This document shows, piece by piece, positions 6,001 through 11,550 of a DNA stretch of 11,550 bases (position 1 is its first letter; each line of letters begins with the position of its first letter). A program made the translations under genes and the position numbers. The DNA comes from Planctomycetes bacterium UBA1135 (GTDB lineage Bacteria > Planctomycetota > UBA1135), in the NCBI GenBank assembly GCA_002311925.1, contig DCAK01000120.1:1069-12618 (forward strand), given 5' to 3'. The notes below the pieces were generated by a model that was not told where the DNA came from, did not search any database, and worked only from the letters and a program-made list of their open reading frames with translations.

Positions 6001-7866
6001 ATGGCACCCGCCTCCGAAACGGAGAAAAAGACCGACAAGAAAGAACGCCTCGAAGAGGTTGTGATTCGTCTTGCCGGCGATTCCGGCGACGGCATGCAAT
6101 TGACGGGCAACCAGTTCACCAACACCTCTGCGTTGTTGGGCAATGACCTGGCGACCTTTCCTGATTACCCTGCGGAAATTCGAGCTCCTGCGGGTTCCCT
6201 GCCCGGCGTGTCCGGATTCCAGGTCCGCTTTTCTTCGAAGGACATTCACACCCCCGGCGACGCTCCCGACGCGATGGTGGTGATGAATCCGGCCGCCTTC
6301 AAGACCAACATCGACGACCTCAAGCCGGGCGGCCTTCTCATCGTCAACACCGGTAATTTCGCCGAGTCCGACCTGAAGAAGGCCAAATACGACCACAATC
6401 CCCTGGAAGACGACACTCTCCGCGAGCGGTTCCGGGTGCTGGAGTTGAACCTCAACCAGGCGACCCTGGACGCCGTCGAGGGCAGCGGGCTCACCAGCAA
6501 GAACGCCCTCCGCTGCAAGAACTTCCTTGCTCTCGGCATTCTCTATTGGATTTATTCGCGCCCCCTGGACACCACCGAGAAATGGATCGCTGAAAAGTTC
6601 GCCAAGCGGCCGGACATCGTCCAAGCGAACCAGATGGCGCTGCGGGCCGGCCACAAGATCGCCGACAACTCCGAGCTTTTGCAGGTCCAGTACGAGGTGC
6701 TTCCCGCGGACCTTCCCGAGGGAACCTACCGGACCGTCATGGGGAATTCGTCCCTGGCGATGGGGTTGGTCGCCGGCAGCAATCTGAGCGGGTTGACCCT
6801 CTTCTACGGGAGCTATCCCATCACTCCCGCCTCGGACCTCCTCCACGCCCTTTCCCGCTACAAGAACCACGGGGTCATCACCTTCCAGGCCGAGGATGAA
6901 ATCTGCGCCATCAGTTCGGCCATCGGGGCGAGCTACGCGGGTTGCATCGGCATGACCGGAACCTCGGGTCCGGGTCTGGCCTTGAAGACCGAGGCCCTTG
7001 GGCTCGCCGTTTCCACGGAACTCCCCCTCGTGGTGGTGAATGTCCAGAGGGCCGGCCCCTCCACGGGCATGCCGACCAAGACCGAGCAGGCCGACCTTCT
7101 CTTCGCGATTTTCGGGCGCAACAGCGAGGCGCCGATTCCCGTGTTGGCCCCTTCCACTCCGACCGACTGTTTTTCGGTGGGCATCGAAGCCGTGCGCATT
7201 GCCGTCACCTACATGACCCCGGTCATCGTGCTGTCGGACCTCGCCCTTGCCAATGGCGCCGAACCCTTCCGGGTTCCCGATGTCGCCGACCTGAAGCCCT
7301 TCCCCGTCAGCCATTACAAGGGCGGGGGCGAGGGCGATTTCGACCCCTTCGCGCGCGACCCCGAGACTTTGGCCCGGCCGTGGGCGATTCCAGGAACCCC
7401 CGGGCTTGAGCATCGCATCGGCGGCTTGGAAAAATCGGAACATGCCGGAAACGTCAGTTACGACCCTCACAACCACGAGCGCATGGTCGAGTTGCGCGAA
7501 CAGAAGGTCATGAGCATCGCCGATTCCTATCCGGCCACCGAGGTTCACGGACCCGACTCGGGAGACCTCGTGGTTCTGGGTTGGGGGTCGTCCTACGGAG
7601 CCATTCGCGGCGCGGTCGACCGTTCCATTGCCGCGGGCAAGAAGGTCGCCCAGGTCCACATCCGCAACCTTTGGCCACTTCCGAACGACTTGAAGGACAT
7701 TCTTTCCCGGTACAAGAAGATTCTGGTTCCTGAAATGAACCGCGGCCACCTGGCCCACCTCCTCCGGTCCGAGTTCCTTCTCGACCCCGTCAAGCTCTCC
7801 AAGGTCCAGGGGCGGCCCTTCCCGACCTCTGAAATTCAAACCCGCATCGCGGAACTCCTCGACTGA
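6001..7866 (+). CDS. korA: 2-oxoglutarate:ferredoxin oxidoreductase, alpha subunit (gamma-alpha fusion type)
   Basis: The protein has 621 residues, the usual length for the fused form. Residues about 18-190 are the gamma domain, opening with VVIRLAGDSGDGMQLTGNQF, with YPAEIRAPAGS and the PGDAPDAMVVMN region. Residues about 240-440 are the alpha pyrimidine-binding domain of the thiamine diphosphate fold: YPITPAS at 272-278, FQAEDEICAI, TGTSGPGL around 320-326, and GPSTGMPTKTEQAD at 352-365. The transketolase C-terminal-like domain II follows at about 530-621 (DLVVLGWGSSYGAIRGAV, HIRNLWPLP). With the beta subunit it decarboxylates a 2-oxoacid to an acyl-CoA and reduces ferredoxin in the cytoplasm; 2-oxoglutarate is the likeliest substrate by resemblance to KorA, but pyruvate or branched 2-oxoacids cannot be excluded. 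The ATG at 6001 has only a weak A-rich upstream sequence. korB begins 4 bases after the stop. Confidence 0.95.
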   Translation: MAPASETEKKTDKKERLEEVVIRLAGDSGDGMQLTGNQFTNTSALLGNDLATFPDYPAEIRAPAGSLPGVSGFQVRFSSKDIHTPGDAPDAMVVMNPAAFKTNIDDLKPGGLLIVNTGNFAESDLKKAKYDHNPLEDDTLRERFRVLELNLNQATLDAVEGSGLTSKNALRCKNFLALGILYWIYSRPLDTTEKWIAEKFAKRPDIVQANQMALRAGHKIADNSELLQVQYEVLPADLPEGTYRTVMGNSSLAMGLVAGSNLSGLTLFYGSYPITPASDLLHALSRYKNHGVITFQAEDEICAISSAIGASYAGCIGMTGTSGPGLALKTEALGLAVSTELPLVVVNVQRAGPSTGMPTKTEQADLLFAIFGRNSEAPIPVLAPSTPTDCFSVGIEAVRIAVTYMTPVIVLSDLALANGAEPFRVPDVADLKPFPVSHYKGGGEGDFDPFARDPETLARPWAIPGTPGLEHRIGGLEKSEHAGNVSYDPHNHERMVELREQKVMSIADSYPATEVHGPDSGDLVVLGWGSSYGAIRGAVDRSIAAGKKVAQVHIRNLWPLPNDLKDILSRYKKILVPEMNRGHLAHLLRSEFLLDPVKLSKVQGRPFPTSEIQTRIAELLD

Positions 7867-7870
7867 GGCC

Positions 7871-8869
7871 ATGACCGACGCCGCCACCCTCACCAAGAAG
7901 GATTTCGTTTCGGACCAGGAGGTCCGCTGGTGCCCGGGTTGTGGCGACTACGCCATCCTCACAGGGGTCCAGCAGGTCTTCGCCTCTCTCGGGGTCCCCA
8001 AGGAAAAATTTGTCCTGATTTCCGGAATCGGTTGTTCGAGTCGTTTCCCCTACTACCTCGACACCTACGGTTTTCACACCATCCATGGCCGGGCACCGGC
8101 CCTGGCGACGGGCGTGAAAATCGCCAATCCCGACCTTGATGTCTGGGTGGTCACCGGGGACGGAGACGGTCTTTCCATCGGCGGCAATCACCTCATCCAC
8201 GCGATGAGGAGGAACTTGAACATCAAGGTCCTCCTGTTCAACAATCGCATCTACGGCTTGACCAAGGGTCAGTACTCCCCGACTTCCGAGCCCGGAATGA
8301 AGACTCCGTCCTCACCTTTCGGTTCCCTGGACGAGCCCTTCAATCCCATCGCCGTTGCCCTGGGCGCGGGTTCCACCTTTGTCGCCCGCGGGGTCGACAC
8401 CCGGCTTCCCCATCTCAAGGAAATCCTTCAGGCTGCCCACGCCCACGAAGGTTTCGCATTCGTTGAAATCCTCCAGAACTGCGTCATCTTCAACGATGGC
8501 GCCTTCGACCACATCGCCGGGCGCGAAGTTCGGGATGAAAGAATGGTGGATCTTCGCCCGGGTGAACCCTTGGTCTTCGGCAAGGAAGGCGACAAGGGCC
8601 TTCAGTTTACCCCGGACTCCATCGAAATCGTGGAGGCGGGGGAGGCCGACGTTTGGGACCCCACCCGGCCGGTCGGCGCCCGGGCGTTCAGGATCTGCCA
8701 AGGGTCGGAATACGAGGACTTGCCGGTCCCCGTCGGCATTTTCAGGTCCGTTCAAAGACCGCCCCTGGAAAAGCTGATTCACGAGCAGATCAAGCAGGCG
8801 ACCGAGTCCATGGGTGAGGGGAGCTTGGAATCCCTGCTCGCGGCGGGCGAGACCTGGAAGGTGGACTGA
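7871..8869 (+). CDS. korB: 2-oxoglutarate:ferredoxin oxidoreductase, beta subunit
   Basis: The protein has 332 residues. It binds thiamine diphosphate and one [4Fe-4S] cluster. The cluster cysteines are visible: Cys21 and Cys24 in WCPGCGDY, Cys55 in GIGCSSR, and Cys204 in LQNCVIFND. The diphosphate/Mg motif is GDGDGLSIGGNH from residue 96, closing with NNRIYGLTKGQ from 124, and TSEPGMKTP follows. HTIHGRAPALATG is also typical for the KorB group. The C-terminal part (about 230-332) has the extension seen in bacterial KorB, ending with IFRSVQRPPLEKLI. ATG 7871 is 4 bases after the korA stop, so the two are one transcription unit and form an alpha2-beta2-type enzyme. No separate delta (ferredoxin-like) subunit gene is present next to them, as expected for the KorAB form. 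No clear terminator follows before nuoA. Confidence 0.95.
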   Translation: MTDAATLTKKDFVSDQEVRWCPGCGDYAILTGVQQVFASLGVPKEKFVLISGIGCSSRFPYYLDTYGFHTIHGRAPALATGVKIANPDLDVWVVTGDGDGLSIGGNHLIHAMRRNLNIKVLLFNNRIYGLTKGQYSPTSEPGMKTPSSPFGSLDEPFNPIAVALGAGSTFVARGVDTRLPHLKEILQAAHAHEGFAFVEILQNCVIFNDGAFDHIAGREVRDERMVDLRPGEPLVFGKEGDKGLQFTPDSIEIVEAGEADVWDPTRPVGARAFRICQGSEYEDLPVPVGIFRSVQRPPLEKLIHEQIKQATESMGEGSLESLLAAGETWKVD

Positions 8870-8942
8870 ACCTGGTGCTTGAACCTCGCCGCGGGGGGCT
8901 TAAAAAGGGAACTCCGCCCGCCCGGGTCGCCACCCTGTAGCC

Positions 8943-9356
8943 GTGTACTTCGAATACGCCAACGTCCTGGTCTTCTTTCTCGCCGGGATGGGCCTGACCG
9001 CAGCAGGTCTGCTCCTGGGTTCCCTCATTCGCCCGAAGCGAACCACGGACGAGGGCCTGGAGTCCTACGAATGCGGCGAGGAAGCCATCGGCGAGGCCTG
9101 GTTCCGTTTCGACATTCGTTTCTACACCATCGCCCTCGTCTACATGGTGTTCGCGGTTGAAATCGCCTTCCTCTTCCCCTGGGCGCGGGTTCTGAAGGAG
9201 GCCGTTGCGACCGAGGGCCTCGGAGGCGCCGCCCTTTTGGAGGGGCTCCTGTTCACGGGTATTCTTGTCCTCGGGCTCGCCTGGGTCTGGGCGAAAGGAG
9301 ACCTTGACTGGGTGCGGAGCTGGAAACCGTCCCCCCCCGAGGAGGAATCGAAATGA
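8943..9356 (+). CDS. nuoA: NADH-quinone oxidoreductase (complex I) subunit A
   Basis: The protein has 137 residues from GTG 8943, with the three membrane helices expected of NuoA: about 7-29, 60-83 and 100-118. The conserved cytoplasmic loop reads [20 protein letters not shown], and the second helix reads [13 protein letters not shown]. In most NuoA proteins the equivalent of Ala71 is Asp (FDVE); here only Glu73 of the acidic pair remains. NuoA helps form the quinone-site loop and the first part of the proton path at the junction of the two arms. The last 16 residues are charged (SPPEEESK end). The stop overlaps the nuoB ATG by 4 bases. The 73-base gap after korB holds no terminator that I can see and may hold a promoter, but no hexamers are convincing. 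Confidence 0.94.
   Translation: MYFEYANVLVFFLAGMGLTAAGLLLGSLIRPKRTTDEGLESYECGEEAIGEAWFRFDIRFYTIALVYMVFAVEIAFLFPWARVLKEAVATEGLGGAALLEGLLFTGILVLGLAWVWAKGDLDWVRSWKPSPPEEESK
9339..9346 (+). promoter_or_regulatory. Strong ribosome binding site for nuoB inside the end of nuoA
   Basis: GAGGAGGA lies 6 bases before ATG 9353 and within the last codons of nuoA. It is the strongest Shine-Dalgarno in the window and confirms the nuoB start, so nuoB can be initiated independently as well as by coupling. A run of eight C (9331-9338) directly precedes it. Confidence 0.75.
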
Positions 9357-9862
9357 CTCCCGCTCCCCTAGCCGACCGCTTCGATGACAACGTCCTCACC
9401 ACCCGCGTGGACTGGATGGTGAACTGGGCCCGTCGCAGTTCGCTTTGGCCGATGACCTTCGGCCTCGCTTGTTGCGCGATTGAAATGATTGCCGTGGGCG
9501 GCCCTCGTTTCGACATCGACCGTTTCGGTGCGGGGGCTTTCCGGGCGACTCCCAGGCAGAGCGACTTGATGATCGTGGCCGGGACCGTGAACTTCAAGAT
9601 GGCTGAACGCATCCGTCGCCTTTGGGAGCAGATGGCTGAACCCCGCTATGTCATCGCCATGGGGGCCTGCGCCACGGGCGGGGGCCCTTATTTCCAGTAC
9701 GGCTACACCGTGGTCAAGGGGGTCGACCGCATCGTGCCGGTAGACATCTATGTGGCCGGATGCCCGCCCAGGCCGGAAGCGCTGCTGGACGGATTGATGG
9801 CCCTGCAGAACAAGATTGAAAGGGGCCGGGTGGTCCGGAAACCTGAACCCCTGCCCGCCTGA
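9353..9862 (+). CDS. nuoB: NADH-quinone oxidoreductase (complex I) subunit B, N2 cluster carrier
   Basis: The protein has 169 residues. It carries the terminal [4Fe-4S] cluster N2, which passes electrons to quinone. All four ligands are present: the tandem Cys40-Cys41 in GLACCAIEM, Cys106 in MGACATGGG, and Cys137 in [13 protein letters not shown]. Other invariant stretches are [31 protein letters not shown] and the basic [12 protein letters not shown] helix. Length is normal. It lies in the usual A-B-C-D order with a 4-base overlap upstream and 5 bases downstream to nuoC. It belongs to the cytoplasmic connecting (Q) module together with NuoC, NuoD and NuoI; nuoI is not in the window. Confidence 0.97.
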   Translation: MTPAPLADRFDDNVLTTRVDWMVNWARRSSLWPMTFGLACCAIEMIAVGGPRFDIDRFGAGAFRATPRQSDLMIVAGTVNFKMAERIRRLWEQMAEPRYVIAMGACATGGGPYFQYGYTVVKGVDRIVPVDIYVAGCPPRPEALLDGLMALQNKIERGRVVRKPEPLPA

Positions 9863-9867
9863 AAGTC

Positions 9868-10422
9868 ATGGGAGCTGACCGCGCCCCATTCGAAGCTCTT
9901 TCCGGCGCCGGGTTCCCCGTGACATTCGAAGAGCCCGACCTTCCCGCTCTCGCGCCCGAAGGTGAATCCAAGGACCTCGCCCGCAGGCGCAATCAGGAAG
10001 GGGAAATCGCCGTTTGGCGAGGCGATCCGCGCATTCTTCTCTCCGACCCGTCGCGGCTGGTGGAGGTTTGTGGATTCATCAGGGATGAACTGGGTTTCCG
10101 CATGCTCTACGACCTGGCGGGGTGCGACCTTGCCGCCGAAGACCCCGGGCTGCTGGTGGTCTACGGTTTCCTCGACCTGGAAAAGAAACAGCGCCTGGTC
10201 CTCGAGGTCGAAGTGGCCAAGGAGGGCCCTTCCCTGCCCTCGGTCGTGGAGGTGTTTCCGGCCGCGAATTGGCACGAACGCGAGGCTGCGGAAATGTACG
10301 GACTCGTTTTCGAGGGCCACCCGGACCCTCGAGCCCTTTTGCTGCCCGACGATTGGGAGGGCTTCCCCCTTCGCAAGGATTATGTCTTTCCCGAGGAGTA
10401 CCACGGGATTCCATGGGCATGA
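9868..10422 (+). CDS. nuoC: NADH-quinone oxidoreductase (complex I) subunit C (30 kDa type)
   Basis: The protein has 184 residues from ATG 9868, 5 bases after nuoB. The 30-kDa subunit signature is clear in the second half: FPAANWHEREAAEMYGLVFEGHPD followed by LLLPDDWEGFPLRKDY. Before it, FIRDELGFRMLYDLAGCD matches the usual 'FLrdelgfdyLsdltavD' region, and the N-terminal 40 residues are variable. NuoC is a structural part of the connecting module, bound to NuoD. Here it is a separate gene, unlike the fused NuoCD of enterobacteria. The stop TGA (10420-10422) overlaps the nuoD start. Confidence 0.95.
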   Translation: MGADRAPFEALSGAGFPVTFEEPDLPALAPEGESKDLARRRNQEGEIAVWRGDPRILLSDPSRLVEVCGFIRDELGFRMLYDLAGCDLAAEDPGLLVVYGFLDLEKKQRLVLEVEVAKEGPSLPSVVEVFPAANWHEREAAEMYGLVFEGHPDPRALLLPDDWEGFPLRKDYVFPEEYHGIPWA

Positions 10423-11550
10423 CCTCTCCCTTCGCCCAGGCTCAAGGTTCCGAGGTCGAGGTGTCGGTTCCCACCCAGGATTGCACCATCAACATGGGTC
10501 CCCAGCATCCCGCCACCCACGGGGTGATGCGGCTTCTCCTGAAGGCCGACGGGGAAGTCCTGACCGGAGCCCAGGCTCACCTCGGTTACCTGCATCGGTG
10601 CGCGGAGAAAATCGGGGAAAACGTCGATTGGATCCAGTACCTGCCCTACACCGACCGGTACGACTACTTGTCGGCCATGAACAACAACCTGGGGTACAGC
10701 CTGGCTGTCGAAAAACTGATGGGCATGGAGGTTCCGGCGCGGGCTCAATGGCTCCGGGTCCTCCTCGTCGAACTCAACCGCATCGCTTCCCACCTCTTCG
10801 CGGTGGGGACCTACGGAATGGATCTCGGGGCCTTCACCCCGCTCTTCTACACCCTGCGCGAACGGGAGGAAATTCTCGACCTCTTCGAGAAGATTTGCGG
10901 AGCGAGGCTGACCTGCACCTTCATCCGGCCGGGCGGTTTGTTCAACGACGCCCCCGACGGGTGGCTAGAAAAAGTGGCTTCCTTCGCCGACCGTTTCGAG
11001 GAAAAGTGGAAGGAATACGACACCCTTCTCCTGCGCAACAAGATTTTCATTGAGCGCACGGCGAGAATCGGGGCTCTCACCGGCGAAGAAGCGGTGGCCT
11101 GGGGGATTACGGGCCCCATGCTGCGGGCCTCCGGGGTGGATTGGGATTTACGTCGCGACCAGCCCTATCTCGTCTATGACCAGCTGGATTTCAAGGTGCC
11201 CCTGGGCGAGGGTCGCAGGGGGGTGATGGGCGACTGCTGGGACCGGACCGAGGTGCGCATGGCCGAAATGCTCGAATCCCTCTCGATGGTTCGCCAGTGC
11301 CTGGAAAAGATGCCGGACGGAGAAATCCAGCATCCGGAGGCCGGGCTCGTGTTGAGGCCTGCTCCGGGCCGGGCCTATGCCGGGGTTGAAAATCCACGCG
11401 GGGAATTGGGCCATTGGTTGGTATCGGACGGAACCAAGAATCCCATTCGGGTCCGCATGCGTTCGCCCTCCTTCTGCAACCTCTCGGTGGTCGAGCACCT
11501 GCTGCCAGGAACCATGCTGGGGGACGCCGCCGCGATTCTCGGCTCCGTGG
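10419..11550 (+). CDS. nuoD: NADH-quinone oxidoreductase (complex I) subunit D (49 kDa type), 3' end cut by the window
   Basis: My translation from ATG 10419 runs open to the window end, giving 377 codons. Landmarks in order: INMGPQHPATHGVMRL, HLGYLHRCAEKIGEN, YLPYTDRYDYLSAMNNNLGY (the quinone-site Tyr region), LNRIASHLFAVGTYGMDLGA, ICGARLTCTFIRPGG, GPMLRASGVDWDLRRD, YLVYDQLDFKVPLGEGRRG, and a C-terminal PIRVRMRSPSFCNL. The frame ends at AAILGSV, which normally is followed by a few residues ending in GEVDR, so only about 10-15 residues are missing. NuoD forms the quinone pocket with NuoB near cluster N2. It descends from hydrogenase large subunits but lacks their nickel-site cysteines, as is normal. 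An in-frame ATG at 10413 is an alternative start; 10419 gives the ATGA overlap seen also at nuoA/nuoB. Confidence 0.97.
   Translation, partial: MTSPFAQAQGSEVEVSVPTQDCTINMGPQHPATHGVMRLLLKADGEVLTGAQAHLGYLHRCAEKIGENVDWIQYLPYTDRYDYLSAMNNNLGYSLAVEKLMGMEVPARAQWLRVLLVELNRIASHLFAVGTYGMDLGAFTPLFYTLREREEILDLFEKICGARLTCTFIRPGGLFNDAPDGWLEKVASFADRFEEKWKEYDTLLLRNKIFIERTARIGALTGEEAVAWGITGPMLRASGVDWDLRRDQPYLVYDQLDFKVPLGEGRRGVMGDCWDRTEVRMAEMLESLSMVRQCLEKMPDGEIQHPEAGLVLRPAPGRAYAGVENPRGELGHWLVSDGTKNPIRVRMRSPSFCNLSVVEHLLPGTMLGDAAAILGSV

Noticed and set aside
5845..7896. A minus-strand frame stays open for about 2 kb beyond the start of the terpene-synthase-like gene, antisense to korA.
   Set aside because: It lies opposite a certain korA gene with all its motifs, and the translated part is low-complexity Gly, Val and Arg with no domain. 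It is a shadow caused by high GC; the real gene starts at 5844 with a good ribosome site.
8870..8942. Possible korB terminator in the GC-rich gap before nuoA.
   Set aside because: The G-run and the later C-rich stretch do not pair into a convincing stem, and no T-run follows.
9962..11053. A 363-codon plus-strand frame spanning the end of nuoC and most of nuoD.
   Set aside because: Its product is Arg, Pro and Ser rich and has no motif, whereas the frames of NuoC and NuoD hold every conserved stretch of those families.

Overview
This 11.5 kb window is a densely coded, GC-rich bacterial chromosome segment. It carries twelve protein genes, two of them cut by the window edges, and I found no RNA genes, CRISPR arrays, insertion sequences or phage genes. 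Third codon positions are mostly G or C in all genes, and coding style looks uniform, so nothing suggests recent transfer. The gene set (fused-type 2-oxoacid:ferredoxin oxidoreductase, complex I with separate NuoC and NuoD, a GspL/PilM-like protein, a decaprenyl-phosphate phosphoribosyltransferase-like UbiA protein) fits a Gram-negative-type bacterium from an environmental lineage. I cannot assign a phylum from the sequence alone.

Layout. (1) Positions 1-3079, plus strand: the 3' end of a small single-pass membrane protein, a small membrane-anchored helical protein of the Spy/CpxP-like type, then a 611-residue GspL-like protein (PilM-like actin fold joined to a membrane-anchored PilN-like part) and a small GspM/PilO-like partner. 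The members of each pair overlap by 4 bases, so they are probably co-translated. (2) Positions 3089-5844, minus strand: a three-gene operon read from right to left. It encodes a strongly diverged squalene/phytoene-synthase-fold protein, a UbiA-family membrane transferase with the features of decaprenyl-phosphate phosphoribosyltransferase (DPPR synthase), and an extended SDR sugar or steroid-type epimerase/dehydratase. It converges on the GspM-like gene with only 9 bases between stops. (3) Positions 5845-6000: a divergent control region with small inverted repeats. (4) Positions 6001-8869, plus strand: korA and korB, the two subunits of a 2-oxoglutarate-type ferredoxin oxidoreductase. (5) Positions 8943 to the end: nuoA, nuoB, nuoC and nearly all of nuoD, the start of a complex I operon.

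How they fit together. KorAB oxidises a 2-oxoacid and reduces ferredoxin. The complex I genes start 73 bases downstream, so both may belong to one energy-conserving transcription unit; whether this complex I takes electrons from NADH or from ferredoxin depends on genes beyond the window. The minus-strand operon points to polyprenyl-phosphate or isoprenoid-linked envelope chemistry. The left-hand genes point to an envelope-spanning secretion or pilus platform. The least ordinary items are the terpene-synthase-fold protein that has lost its first Asp-rich motif and half of its second, and its tight linkage to a DPPR-synthase-like enzyme and an epimerase.
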